DNA from: Dyadobacter sp. SG02
GTDB taxonomy: Bacteria; Bacteroidota; Bacteroidia; Cytophagales; Spirosomataceae
Length of the DNA stretch: 64,000 nt
NCBI RefSeq assembly: GCF_900109045.1
Contig: NZ_FNYL01000010.1
Coordinates: 124,001-188,000, forward strand
Direction of reading: 5' to 3'
The notes under the pieces were generated by a model, which was not told the origin of the DNA, did not search any database, and saw nothing but the letters and a program-made list of their open reading frames with translations. This document shows, piece by piece, positions 8,136-17,607 of the stretch. The position numbers and the translations under genes are program-made. Positions within the stretch are counted from its first letter, which is position 1, and each line of letters begins with the position of its first letter.

Positions 8136-10175
8136 ATGCGCATTAACCCCGAAACGGTAGAGAGGATCAAGCACGCCGCAGATATTGTGGAAGTGGTAGG
8201 GGATTTTGTGTCCTTGAAGAAAAAAGGCGCTAACTACGGCGCATGTTGCCCTTTTCATAACGAAAAGACACCTTCGTTCAACGTTAACCCGGTAAGGCAA
8301 ATCTACAAATGCTTCGGCTGCGGCGCCGCGGGCGATGCCATCAAGTTCGTGATGGACATCGACGGCATCGGCTACGGCGAAGCATTGCGGTACCTGGCCG
8401 GCAAGTATAATATCGAGATTGAGGAAGAGGAGCTTACCGATGAAGAGACCATCCGGCAGAATGCGCGGGAAAGTTTGTACATCATCCTCAATTATGCCAA
8501 GAACTTCTACCAGCATCAGCTCCACAATAGCGAGGAAGGCCAGGCAATCGGGCTGAGTTATTTCCGGGAGCGTGGTTTTACGAATGAAATCCGTAAAAAG
8601 TTCGAGCTGGGTTACAGTCTCGACAACTGGGATTCGTTTTCCAAAGAAGCATTAGAAAAGGGCTATTCTGCCGAAATCCTCGAAAAGGCGGGCCTGCTCA
8701 TTCACAAGGAAGGCAGCCAAACGGCGGGTTACGACCGCTTCCGCGGCCGGGTCATTTTCCCGATCCATAATATTGCGGGAAAGACGATCGCCTTCGGCGC
8801 GCGGATATTGAAAACTGACAAAAATCAGCCGAAATACCTCAACTCGCCCGAAACCGAAGTTTACCATAAAAGCGAAGTCCTTTACGGCATTTACCAGGCC
8901 AAGAATGCCATTCGAAGCCTTGAACATTGCTATCTGGTAGAGGGTTACACGGATGTGATCTCGCTGCACCAGGCGGGGATCGAGAACGTCGTTGCCTCGT
9001 CGGGAACGTCGCTTACGGTCGAGCAAATCCGGCTGATCGGCCGCTTTACGCCCAACGTTACCATTCTGTATGATGGTGATATGGCGGGTATCAAAGCGGC
9101 ATTGCGCGGGCTGGACCTTGTTTTGGAGGAGGGATTGAATGTGAATGTCGTCCTTTTCCCCGACAACGAAGACCCGGACAGCTACGTACGGAGAGTGGGT
9201 GCGGAGGCATTCAAAGCGCATTTGAAAAAGGCTTCGAAGGACTTTATCACTTTCAAAACGGAGATCCTGTTGCAGGATGCCGGAAACGACCCTTTCCGTT
9301 TGGCGGCGGTGATCCAGGAGGTCGTCAATAGCATTGTCAAGATCCCCGACGCGATCAAAAGGCAGGTATTTTTCCACCGTACATCGGAAATGATGCGGGT
9401 GGACGAGCAAATGCTGATCACCGAAGGGAATAAGTTACTCCGGAAGCAGCAAACCGCCAAACCGGCCGAACGGCAACCGCGGCAGACCAATACAGGTCCG
9501 GGATTCGCTGGTCCGGGACCAGCGGGTTCACAAAAATCGGGTCCGGAAGGTCCCGACGATCTGGACGCATTGTTCAGCGATGGCTTCGGGCCTTTTGCGG
9601 GCGAGCCGGAAGAAAATCCTTTCGCGCCCCAGGAAGTTGCCCCGGAAACATTTCAGCGTTCCAAACTGCATTACCAGGAAGAAGCATTCGTGCGCCTGCT
9701 CGTGGTACATGGCGCGCGCGAGCTGGAACCGACGATCACGGTTTGCCAGTATGTGTTGGGCCAAATCGAGGGAATCGAGCTGAAAGACCCGGTATACAGC
9801 CATTTGCTGACTTTGTTCCGTGAAAATTTTAATCGGAATAACGTCCTCACCACCGACTACTTCCTGCAACACCACGAGGTGGACATCCGGAATCTTACCA
9901 TCGAATGGCTGACCCAGAAACACGAACTCAGCGAACTTTGGCAGGAAAAATACGAGATTTACGTGCCTTTTGAGACAGATGTACTGGACAGAACGGCATT
10001 TAACAATATTCTCAGGCTGAAAAAAGCATTCATCGAAGAGAAGATGAAAGTTTGCCTGCAACAGGCGGTACACGCGCAGACGGAAGAGGAGCAACATGCC
10101 ATCATGACCGAATTCATGTTCTACAAGGGCATTAGCATGGCAGCCGCCAAAGAACTGGGAAGCGTAATCGGATAA
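8136..10175 (+). CDS. dnaG: DNA primase
   Basis: 679 residues. Makes RNA primers at the replication fork. The N-terminal CHC2 zinc ribbon has C38, H41, C59 and C62. The catalytic core follows, with TOPRIM motif EGYTD at residues 269-273 and the metal-binding YDGDMAG. The C-terminal DnaB-interacting domain is long and helical. Between them, about residues 445-510, lies a Gly/Pro/Ser-rich low-complexity linker (nt 9470-9600) that makes this primase about 100 residues longer than E. coli DnaG (581). Located between terC and a DUF4136 lipoprotein gene, unlike the rpsU-dnaG-rpoD arrangement of proteobacteria. Confidence 0.97.
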   Translation: MRINPETVERIKHAADIVEVVGDFVSLKKKGANYGACCPFHNEKTPSFNVNPVRQIYKCFGCGAAGDAIKFVMDIDGIGYGEALRYLAGKYNIEIEEEELTDEETIRQNARESLYIILNYAKNFYQHQLHNSEEGQAIGLSYFRERGFTNEIRKKFELGYSLDNWDSFSKEALEKGYSAEILEKAGLLIHKEGSQTAGYDRFRGRVIFPIHNIAGKTIAFGARILKTDKNQPKYLNSPETEVYHKSEVLYGIYQAKNAIRSLEHCYLVEGYTDVISLHQAGIENVVASSGTSLTVEQIRLIGRFTPNVTILYDGDMAGIKAALRGLDLVLEEGLNVNVVLFPDNEDPDSYVRRVGAEAFKAHLKKASKDFITFKTEILLQDAGNDPFRLAAVIQEVVNSIVKIPDAIKRQVFFHRTSEMMRVDEQMLITEGNKLLRKQQTAKPAERQPRQTNTGPGFAGPGPAGSQKSGPEGPDDLDALFSDGFGPFAGEPEENPFAPQEVAPETFQRSKLHYQEEAFVRLLVVHGARELEPTITVCQYVLGQIEGIELKDPVYSHLLTLFRENFNRNNVLTTDYFLQHHEVDIRNLTIEWLTQKHELSELWQEKYEIYVPFETDVLDRTAFNNILRLKKAFIEEKMKVCLQQAVHAQTEEEQHAIMTEFMFYKGISMAAAKELGSVIG

Positions 10176-10198
10176 TTGAACCCTAAATATTCGCAGTC

Positions 10199-10738
10199 AT
10201 GAAAAATGCATTGGCCATCTTGTGCTTCGTTTTTTCGATTACCGCGTGCAGCCCATCCTACAAACTACTGAAAGTCAAGAAAGAAGGAACTTTCAAGCTT
10301 GCCGACTACCCTACTTACGGTTTTTACGACATCGAAGCAAAAGGGGACACCGTTTCCAAAAACTTTGAGAAAAATGTCGGCATTATCAGAGACGCCATCG
10401 CCAAAAACCTGCAAGCCCGCGGGCTCGACGAGGCGCGCGACCCGACCCTGAAAATCAATATCGCATTGAATGTGCAGGAACAATTGCAGACCAGGCAAAC
10501 AGATTTCCGCACCGACGGCCTGCCCCGGTATATGGGCCAGCGGCGCTATTCCTGGAAAAGTGAAGAGGTAGTAACCGGCAAATACCGCGAGGGGACGATC
10601 GTGATCGACCTGGTGGATGCGGCTAATAACCGGATGGTATGGCAGGGCGGCGCAAGCGGCATTATTCCCGAGAAAACCAAGAATTTTACCGAAGATATCA
10701 ATCAGGTAATCGGCGAGGTAATAGCGAAAATACCCTGA
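10199..10738 (+). CDS. DUF4136 domain lipoprotein
   Basis: 179 residues. Signal peptide with a lipobox ending at the cysteine of TACSP, so a lipid-anchored envelope protein. The YPTYGFYDIEAKGD start, the central repeat of short strands and the ending DLVDAANNRMVWQGGASG match the DUF4136 family, common in Bacteroidota and of unknown function. Starts 23 bp after dnaG, probably by read-through. A weak stem with arms at 10753-10759 and 10779-10785 follows the gene. Confidence 0.75.
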   Translation: MKNALAILCFVFSITACSPSYKLLKVKKEGTFKLADYPTYGFYDIEAKGDTVSKNFEKNVGIIRDAIAKNLQARGLDEARDPTLKINIALNVQEQLQTRQTDFRTDGLPRYMGQRRYSWKSEEVVTGKYREGTIVIDLVDAANNRMVWQGGASGIIPEKTKNFTEDINQVIGEVIAKIP

Positions 10739-10808
10739 CTACCGCGTAGCAAAAAGGGTCGCTTCTTTATCGGAAACAACCCTTTCAATGTCGTGAATAT
10801 CGGAGTTA

Positions 10809-11111
10809 CTAAGCATTATTGTTGACTACGCCGCGTGCTTTTTCAGCCACGCTGTCAGCTACGCCATTTGCTTTTTCTTTTGCGGAATTTACATTTTTCA
10901 CGAACCCTTCTTTGAGCCTGTCGGCAAGATGAGACAGTTCTTCAAGGCTTTTTTCGTATGTATCCTTCGCATTTCCACCAAGGTCATTTGCCTTATTTTT
11001 AATCAATTTCCGGGTTTCTTTTCCATTTTTGGGAGCTACCAAAAGGCCAATCGCAATGCCTGTCAACAATGCTCCGATTGAGCCAATCAAAAATTTTTGG
11101 TTCTTGTTCAT
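10809..11111 (-). CDS. YtxH domain-containing small membrane protein
   Basis: 100 residues. One N-terminal transmembrane segment (about residues 7-26: FLIGSIGALLTGIAIGLLVAP) followed by NGKETRKLI and a charged helical, coiled-coil-like tail; this is the YtxH (general-stress) layout. Usually stress-induced and of unknown biochemical role. Transcribed alone on the minus strand, divergent from the Ycf48-like gene. Confidence 0.8.
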   Translation of the reverse strand: MNKNQKFLIGSIGALLTGIAIGLLVAPKNGKETRKLIKNKANDLGGNAKDTYEKSLEELSHLADRLKEGFVKNVNSAKEKANGVADSVAEKARGVVNNNA

Positions 11112-11167
11112 ATGAATTCCCTATTTTGTGTTGATAAAACATTAGAACTGAAAAATAACAAAATACT

Positions 11168-12319
11168 GTGCCACTTCGCAAGTCAGCGCGCCGATTTTCC
11201 GTGAACGGCTTTTTTAACGTAATACTTTTTATCCTCTTCGTGAGCACGGCAGACGAAAGCAAGGCGCAATGGAAGGTCATCGATATCAAAACGAAGATCC
11301 ATATGCGCGCAGTACACGCCGTATCCCCCACAATTTGCTGGATCGGCGGTACACGGGGTACTGTTTTGAAAACGACCAACGGGGGCCACACCTGGACAAC
11401 CTACAAAGTTTCCGGCGCCGACTCGCTCGACTTCCGCGACATTCACGCATTCGATAAGCAGGTCGCCATCGCCATGAGCGCCGGCGAATCGGAGAAAGAT
11501 AAAGCGAAAATTTACAAGACCGAAGACGGAGGAGAAAGCTGGAAGCTTGTGTACCAAACTACACAAAATGGGGTTTTTCTGGATGGAATCGACTTTTGGG
11601 ATAAAAACAAAGGCATTTGCCTCGGCGATCCGACTCAGGGCAAACTATTCATTTTGACAACTGACGACGGCGGCAACTCCTGGCAGGAACTTCCCCTCGA
11701 CAAGCGTCCGAATGCCGAACCCGGTGAAGCATGCTTCGCTGCCAGCGGCACGTCTATATTAACTAACGGCAAAGGAACCGCATTCATAGGTACCGGCGGC
11801 AGCAAAATGGCCCGCGTTTTTCGCACGGAAGATTACGGGCAAAGCTGGCAGGTATCCTCCACCCCATTACCCGCCGGACCTACCAGCGGCATTTTCGGGT
11901 TAAGATTCTGGTCTAAAAAGAATGGAATAGCCGTAGGCGGAAATTATAAAAAGACGACAGATTCAACACAAAACGTACTCCTTACGACCGACGGCGGCGT
12001 TACCTGGACACTATCCGGCATGACCAAACCCACCGGCCTGAAAGAATCGGTAGCCGTTTACCACAAAACAAACGCGACGTGGAACGGTGATACCCAGATC
12101 CGGTCAGACAACTATGCATTAGTAGCATCCGGTCCATCGGGCAACAGCGTTTCCCTCGACCGCGGTAAAAGCTGGATTTCACTCGGCACCGAAGGTTTCC
12201 ACTCCCTTAGCTTCGCCGGAAATGTAGGTTACGGCGTCGGCGCGAATGGTTTGATCGGTAAAATCGAGAAGATTTCGTCTAAAAAGAAAAGGAAGAAGCT
12301 GGTTTTGGTGGACGGATAA
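11168..12319 (+). CDS. Ycf48/BNR-repeat beta-propeller-like secreted protein
   Basis: 383 residues. N-terminal signal peptide (FFNVILFILFVSTA). Then repeats of the Asp-box/Ycf48 type: TVLKTTNGGHTWTTY, KIYKTEDGGESWKLV, LFILTTDDGGNSWQEL, ARVFRTEDYGQSWQV, NVLLTTDGGVTWTL, each ending in a GGxSW/T-like turn, implying a propeller of about six or seven blades. Likely periplasmic or surface protein; often annotated as oxidoreductase or photosystem assembly-like, which is not informative here. The first start is GTG at 11168; GTG at 11201 would give a tighter signal peptide. It ends 2 bp before the convergent YpdA gene with no visible terminator. Confidence 0.75.
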   Translation: MPLRKSARRFSVNGFFNVILFILFVSTADESKAQWKVIDIKTKIHMRAVHAVSPTICWIGGTRGTVLKTTNGGHTWTTYKVSGADSLDFRDIHAFDKQVAIAMSAGESEKDKAKIYKTEDGGESWKLVYQTTQNGVFLDGIDFWDKNKGICLGDPTQGKLFILTTDDGGNSWQELPLDKRPNAEPGEACFAASGTSILTNGKGTAFIGTGGSKMARVFRTEDYGQSWQVSSTPLPAGPTSGIFGLRFWSKKNGIAVGGNYKKTTDSTQNVLLTTDGGVTWTLSGMTKPTGLKESVAVYHKTNATWNGDTQIRSDNYALVASGPSGNSVSLDRGKSWISLGTEGFHSLSFAGNVGYGVGANGLIGKIEKISSKKKRKKLVLVDG

Positions 12320-12321
12320 GC

Positions 12322-13329
12322 TTAAATCCGATCAATCAACTCATTCACTTTCCGGACTTCACGGCCTGTCAAATGATCAGCGATAGCAGCCGCATGCTCA
12401 CGGCCATTTTCTATAAATACCTTTTCTGTAAACACTCCCGCGAGCACAGTCCCGCACAAATACAATCCCGGCACATTGGTTTCAAAAGTCTCGGTGTCAT
12501 ATTCCGGCACCTTCGTAACCGGATCGAGCGTAACGCCGCAACGCGCCAGCAGATGCTCGTCGGGCAGGTAACCTACCAATAGGAAGACGAAATCGGCCGG
12601 TAACCATTCCTGCTCGCCCGTTTCCAGGTTCTCGATCAAAAGTCGTCCCGGTTCGATGGCACGCGTAACCGAATTGAAGCGCGTATGGATTTTTCCTTCC
12701 TTCACCCGGTTCTTCACATCCGGTACGAGCCAGTATTTCACTTTTGTGCGGAAATCCGCTTCCTTATGCACGATCGTCACCTTGGCATCGTGGCGATACA
12801 ACTCCAAAGCAGCTTCCACCGACGAATTGGAACCGCCTACCAGCACCACATTGGTATAGGAGTATTTAAATGGCTCATCATAATAATGCGAAACATGCGG
12901 CAAATTCTCACCCGGCACATTCAGCATTCGCGGCACGTCGAAATAGCCCGTAGCGAGGATCACATTTTTCGATTGAAATACCTGACCATCATTCGAATAC
13001 GTGAGAAAAGTACCGTCTGCCTGTTTCTCCGTGCGATCTATATCCACGAACAGTTTGAAGTTCAAGTGGTAATAGCCGGCTACCTTCCGGTAATATTGCA
13101 AAGCCTCGTTGCGGTTGGCTTTGACGTCCGAAATGGCAAACGGAACGCCGCCAATTTCGATATTTTCAGCTGTGGAGAAGAACTTCATCCGCCGCGGATA
13201 CCGGCGAATGGATTCGGTAAGGTTGCCTTTTTCGAGGATCAGGTAATCGAGACCGCTTTTAGCCAGCTCGACACCCATTGCGAGGCCGCATGGGCCACCA
13301 CCGATAATGATTGCGTCGTAAATGTGCAT
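12322..13329 (-). CDS. ypdA: YpdA family FAD-dependent oxidoreductase (bacillithiol disulfide reductase-like)
   Basis: 335 residues. Rossmann FAD site YDAIIIGGGPCGLAMG at residues 4-19, a second NAD(P)-binding site VVLVGGSNSSVEAALEL, and the late motif GLYLCGTV for FAD. The pattern PCGLA with a single cysteine, rather than a CxxC thioredoxin reductase pair, is typical of YpdA, which reduces bacillithiol disulfide with NADPH in Firmicutes and some Bacteroidota. Divergent from pabB with only 61 bp between. The bacillithiol link is family knowledge, not shown here. Confidence 0.85.
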   Translation of the reverse strand: MHIYDAIIIGGGPCGLAMGVELAKSGLDYLILEKGNLTESIRRYPRRMKFFSTAENIEIGGVPFAISDVKANRNEALQYYRKVAGYYHLNFKLFVDIDRTEKQADGTFLTYSNDGQVFQSKNVILATGYFDVPRMLNVPGENLPHVSHYYDEPFKYSYTNVVLVGGSNSSVEAALELYRHDAKVTIVHKEADFRTKVKYWLVPDVKNRVKEGKIHTRFNSVTRAIEPGRLLIENLETGEQEWLPADFVFLLVGYLPDEHLLARCGVTLDPVTKVPEYDTETFETNVPGLYLCGTVLAGVFTEKVFIENGREHAAAIADHLTGREVRKVNELIDRI

Positions 13330-13390
13330 TGTATGGTTGACGGCCTTTTGCTCGCGGCCGCCTTAGTGTTTTAACTCTCTAATTTAGCTA

Positions 13391-14458
13391 TTGGTTTCTG
13401 AACTTTGTAAATTAGCTAACTGTTCAGGAAGTCTGATAATACCACTTTTTAGCTTGGAAAACGCGGCCGGGGACTTTACGGAGAAACTGAATGAATGGGG
13501 CAAGGCAAAAACCCCGTTCTTTTTTTTGGTGGACTACCAATTCCAAAAACCGCTGGCGTGGAAGCTCGAAGACGTCGACCCGGAGGAGATACTCTACAAT
13601 CTGAACGGTTTCGCCAATGACCTGCCGGTATTGCGCGATGAGCTGCCGGAGCACATCCGGTTCGACAAACATCCGCTTGCATTTGATGACTATCAACCCA
13701 AGTTCGATTGCGTACTGCGCCATTTGAATGCGGGTAATTCATTCCTGGTCAACCTGTCGGTGCCAACTCCGCTCGATACCAACCTGACATTGGAACAGAT
13801 ATTCCGGCACAGTGAAGCGCCTTACCGGCTGCTGGTCAGGAACCGGTTCGTATGCTTTTCCCCGGAAATATTCGTGCGCATTCAAGGCAACCGCATTGCC
13901 TCGTTTCCGATGAAAGGCACCATTGACGCCTCGGTACCGAATGCGGAACAGGTAATACTTTCAGATCACAAAGAAGCCGCCGAGCATGCAACTATCGTGG
14001 ATTTGATCAGAAACGATATCAGTATAGTGGCCGAAAAAGTGTGGGTGGAGCGCTACCGCTATATCGACCGCATTCAGACTTCCGATAAAACACTTTTACA
14101 GGTAAGTTCTGAAATCGCCGGGCTATTGCCGGATACTTTCGATGGTCAGTATGGCGATCTTTTGGAAAAACTATTACCCGCAGGTTCCATTACCGGCGCA
14201 CCGAAACCGCGTACGCTGGAAGTCATTCAGGAGGCAGAGCAATATAACCGCGGTTATTATACCGGTGTCATGGGTTATTTCGATGGAGAGAACTTTGAAA
14301 GTGCCGTAATGATCCGTTTCATAGAACAGCAGGATAACGGATTGGTTTTCAAAAGCGGCGGCGGCATTACTGCATTGAGCAATGCGAAAAGTGAATACCA
14401 GGAAGTGATCGATAAAGTTTATCTCCCATTTAGCCACGCCCCGCATGCTGTGCTTTGA
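13391..14458 (+). CDS. pabB: Aminodeoxychorismate synthase component I / anthranilate synthase-like
   Basis: 355 residues from the first possible start. Chorismate-binding enzyme for p-aminobenzoate (folate). Motifs: PYRLLVRNRFVCFSPEIFV, SFPMKGTID, LIRNDIS, ITGAPKPRTLEVI, GYYTGVMGYFDG, ALSNAKSEYQEV. There is no ATG in frame before the conserved part. An in-frame TAG sits at 13385-13387. Usable starts are TTG at 13391 or TTG at 13454 (MENAAGDFTEKLNEWG after replacement), the latter closer to the family N-terminus. A near-consensus -7 box GAACTTTG at 13399-13406 would also favour the later start. It overlaps pabC by 14 bp. Confidence 0.85.
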   Translation: MVSELCKLANCSGSLIIPLFSLENAAGDFTEKLNEWGKAKTPFFFLVDYQFQKPLAWKLEDVDPEEILYNLNGFANDLPVLRDELPEHIRFDKHPLAFDDYQPKFDCVLRHLNAGNSFLVNLSVPTPLDTNLTLEQIFRHSEAPYRLLVRNRFVCFSPEIFVRIQGNRIASFPMKGTIDASVPNAEQVILSDHKEAAEHATIVDLIRNDISIVAEKVWVERYRYIDRIQTSDKTLLQVSSEIAGLLPDTFDGQYGDLLEKLLPAGSITGAPKPRTLEVIQEAEQYNRGYYTGVMGYFDGENFESAVMIRFIEQQDNGLVFKSGGGITALSNAKSEYQEVIDKVYLPFSHAPHAVL

Positions 14459-15038
14459 AACGATCTGTGTCGAGAACCGGCAATTGAAAAACCTGTCGTA
14501 TCACGAAGCGCGCCTAAACAAAACCCGCCGGGAATTGTGGGGGTATGATGATAACTGGGATTTATCGGAACTGCTTGCAATACCCGACCTCGTCGATGAG
14601 CGTATGCACAAATGTCGCGTGGCTTACGCGAAGGAGATTGATAACATCAAATGGGAGCCTTATTCCCGCCGCACGATCCGGAAAATCAAGCGGGTTTATC
14701 ATGATGAAATTGACTACCGGTATAAATACGACAACCGTGATACGCTGAATGCGCTCTACGCACAACGCGGCGATGCGGACGAGATACTGATCATCAAAAA
14801 AGGACTAGTCACCGATTCCATTTTTTGCAATGTCGCATTCTTCGACGGCAGCCGGTGGTTCACACCCGCGAGCCCGCTACTGCCCGGGACGCAACGCGCA
14901 TTCCTGCTCGACGAAGGCATTGTCGAAACCGCCGAAATCCGCGAAAGCGATATTGAGGCATTCAGCCAGATACGGCTTTTCAATGCGATGGTCGACTGGG
15001 CGCATGCCGCTGCACTCGATGTTTCGTTGATTGCTTGA
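14445..15038 (+). CDS. pabC: Class IV aminotransferase, probable aminodeoxychorismate lyase
   Basis: 197 residues, shorter than the usual 250-290 of PabC/BCAT but with the main PLP landmarks: a lysine in YRYKYDNRDTLN (candidate Schiff-base lysine), ADEILIIKKGLVTDSIFCNVAFFDG and TPASPLLPGTQRAFLL. Acting after PabB it would release pyruvate to give p-aminobenzoate. The start overlaps pabB by 14 bp and the stop overlaps the open frame of priA, so the trio is tightly packed. The position normally holding a glutamate in the EGxxSNVF loop reads TDSIFCN, which is a deviation to note. Confidence 0.8.
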   Translation: MLCFETICVENRQLKNLSYHEARLNKTRRELWGYDDNWDLSELLAIPDLVDERMHKCRVAYAKEIDNIKWEPYSRRTIRKIKRVYHDEIDYRYKYDNRDTLNALYAQRGDADEILIIKKGLVTDSIFCNVAFFDGSRWFTPASPLLPGTQRAFLLDEGIVETAEIRESDIEAFSQIRLFNAMVDWAHAAALDVSLIA

Positions 15039-15076
15039 CGACAAATGCCGAACTTGCGGCCGATTTTAACGAACTA

Positions 15077-17578
15077 ATGCCAATGACCTCCTTATTCGAG
15101 GAAGAAATCACCCTTTTTGCCGATCTGATCCTTCCGGTACCGATTCCGAACCTGTTTACATACCGGGTTCCGCGAGAAATGGCTTCGCTGATCAAGGTCG
15201 GGGCGAGGGTAATCGTGCAGTTTGGGCAGAAAAGGGTCATTACGGCCGTGGTGGCGCAGCTGCATTCCAACCCGCCGGTGAAATACCAGGCGAAATACAT
15301 CCTCGAACTGCTCGACGAACAGCCGATCGTCACCCAGCAGCAATTAGAACTTTTCGCGTGGGTGGCGGAATATTACCTCTGTAATATCGGCGAGGTGATG
15401 AATGTGGCATTGCCGGCGGGATTGAAAATTACCAGCCAGTCGAGGATTCAGATTAATCCTGAATTTGAGCACGAAGACCTGCTGACAGATCAGGAGCACC
15501 TTGTTATAGAAGAAATCAAGAAGCATCAGACACTTTCTTATGAAGAAGTAGAAAGGCTTTTGCAGAAATCGAATATAACCTCGATTATCAAATCGCTTGT
15601 CGGGAAGCGGGCCGTGATTTTATATGAAGAAGTTAAAGAACGCTACAAGCCGAAAGTAGCGAAGAAGATCAGGCTGACGGCCGCGTATACTACCGGTGAA
15701 GCCCTTTCCCAGCTCGCCAGCGACCTCGACAAGACGCCCAAGCAGCAGGAAATCCTTTTGAAATACCTCAGTTTCATCCCGGTTTACAACAACCCAGATT
15801 TGAATTATAAAGGTTTGGATAAATCGATATTCAGCCAGGACGATACCATTTCAGATGCCTCTTTGAATACCCTCATTAAAAAGGGCATCTTCGAGCAGTT
15901 CGAAATATTCGTCTCCCGCTTCGACGATATCCCGATGGGCAATATGGGCACCATAACGCTTAGTGAAACGCAAAAAGAAGCTTCACAGAAAATTCACGAG
16001 CTGTTTGCAGAAAAAGAAGTAGTGCTCCTGCACGGCATTACCGGTAGCGGCAAAACCGAAGTTTACATTGAACTGATTAAACAGGCGCTCGAAAGCGGCA
16101 CGCAGGTGCTGTTCCTCCTTCCTGAAATTGCATTGACGACGCAAATCGTAGTGCGGTTAAGGAAAGTTTTCGGCGATGTAATGGGCATTTACCATTCCAA
16201 ATTCTCGGATAATGAACGCGTCGAGGTCTGGAAAGGCATCCTGGATGGCAAATTCCAGTTCGTAGTCGGCGTACGGTCTGCTATTTTCCTTCCATTTGAT
16301 AACCTGGGGCTCATTATCGTGGACGAAGAACACGAAACTTCCTATAAGCAGCACGACCCCGCCCCGCGTTACAATGCACGCGACGTGGCCGTGATCATGT
16401 CGTACATGCACAAGGGCAAAACGCTGCTCGGTTCGGCTACGCCCTCGTTGGAAAGCTATTTTCATGCGCAAAGCGGCCGGTATGGATTTGTACAGATGAA
16501 GCAACGCTACGGAAATGCCGCATTGCCGCGTTTCGAGCTGATCGATACCAAAAAGGAGAAACGCCAGAAGCAAATGAAGAACGAGTTTTCTTCCGTGCTC
16601 CTCAACCATTTGGAATATAACCTTAAAAACAAGGAACAAACGATCCTCTTCCAAAACCGCCGCGGTTACTCGCCCTACCTGCAATGCGAGGAATGCAACT
16701 GGATTTCGGAATGCTCGAACTGCGACGTAAGCCTTACCTATCACATGAAGGCTCGCGAACTGCGTTGCCATTATTGCGGGCATAAGGAGGAAGTACCGCG
16801 TACCTGCCCGCATTGCGGCTCGCCGAAAGTAAAAACAATGGGGTACGGCACGGAAAAGATCGAGGAGGAAATCAATGTCATGTACCCGGAGGCGCGCGTG
16901 CAACGCATGGACCTCGACACGACGCGCGCAAAGAATGCTTATCAGCAGATCATTTCGGACTTCGAGGAAGGCGGGATCGATATTCTCGTCGGAACGCAAA
17001 TGGTGAGCAAAGGGCTGGATTTCGACAATGTGAGCGTGGTAGGCATTTTCGACGCCGACCGCATTATCCATTTCCCGGAATTCCGTGCATCGGAACGGGC
17101 GTTCCAGATGCTCACGCAGGTGAGCGGGCGCGCAGGCAGGCGCGCGGACAAGCCGGGGAAAGTTTTGATCCAAACGGCGAATCCGTCGCAGCCACTGTTG
17201 GAAAAAATCATCAATAACGACTATGAGGGCATGTACGAGGCAGAAATCGCGGAGCGCGAGCGGTTTAGTTACCCGCCATTTACCCGGCTTATCAAGGTTA
17301 CGGTGAAGCATATCGACGAGGGCACCGCCGCCCGGGCCGCGAAAGTACTGGCGGAAAAACTGACCGCCCATTTAGGTGCCAGCAGGGTTCTGGGGCCGCA
17401 GCCGCCGCTGGTCGAAAGAGTAAGAAATCAGTTTTTGTTCGATATTCTCATCAAACTTGAACGAGAAAAGATTAATTTTAAGGCGGCAAAGTCATTTATA
17501 CAGGAAAAAGTAATTGACACTCTTACTGACAAGACGCTAAAAAGCATCCAGGTAATAATCGACGTGGATTGTTTATAA
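15077..17578 (+). CDS. priA: Primosomal protein N' (replication restart helicase PriA)
   Basis: 833 residues from ATG 15077. SF2 DEXH helicase that reloads the replisome at stalled forks. N-terminal 3'-DNA-binding domain begins FADLILPVPIPNLFTYRVP. Walker A GITGSGKT is at residues 320-327, then the DEEH box and GSATPSLES. Eight cysteines in the zinc-binding insertion follow (CEECNW, CSNCDVS, CHYCG, CPHCG), then GTQMVSKGLDF and QVSGRAGR. The frame is open to a TTG at 15035 inside pabC, and ATG 15083 is also possible; 15077 is preferred because the conserved region begins about 13 residues later. Confidence 0.95.
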   Translation: MPMTSLFEEEITLFADLILPVPIPNLFTYRVPREMASLIKVGARVIVQFGQKRVITAVVAQLHSNPPVKYQAKYILELLDEQPIVTQQQLELFAWVAEYYLCNIGEVMNVALPAGLKITSQSRIQINPEFEHEDLLTDQEHLVIEEIKKHQTLSYEEVERLLQKSNITSIIKSLVGKRAVILYEEVKERYKPKVAKKIRLTAAYTTGEALSQLASDLDKTPKQQEILLKYLSFIPVYNNPDLNYKGLDKSIFSQDDTISDASLNTLIKKGIFEQFEIFVSRFDDIPMGNMGTITLSETQKEASQKIHELFAEKEVVLLHGITGSGKTEVYIELIKQALESGTQVLFLLPEIALTTQIVVRLRKVFGDVMGIYHSKFSDNERVEVWKGILDGKFQFVVGVRSAIFLPFDNLGLIIVDEEHETSYKQHDPAPRYNARDVAVIMSYMHKGKTLLGSATPSLESYFHAQSGRYGFVQMKQRYGNAALPRFELIDTKKEKRQKQMKNEFSSVLLNHLEYNLKNKEQTILFQNRRGYSPYLQCEECNWISECSNCDVSLTYHMKARELRCHYCGHKEEVPRTCPHCGSPKVKTMGYGTEKIEEEINVMYPEARVQRMDLDTTRAKNAYQQIISDFEEGGIDILVGTQMVSKGLDFDNVSVVGIFDADRIIHFPEFRASERAFQMLTQVSGRAGRRADKPGKVLIQTANPSQPLLEKIINNDYEGMYEAEIAERERFSYPPFTRLIKVTVKHIDEGTAARAAKVLAEKLTAHLGASRVLGPQPPLVERVRNQFLFDILIKLEREKINFKAAKSFIQEKVIDTLTDKTLKSIQVIIDVDCL

Positions 17579-17607
17579 AAACATCATTTTTACTGCACAT
17601 TAACTTT

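Noticed and set aside
10753-10785. Terminator after the DUF4136 gene
   Set aside because: Only a 7-bp stem with a 19-nt loop and no T run.
16157-17371. Minus-strand 404-codon frame within priA
   Set aside because: His/Arg-rich shadow of the priA coding sequence with no recognisable domain.
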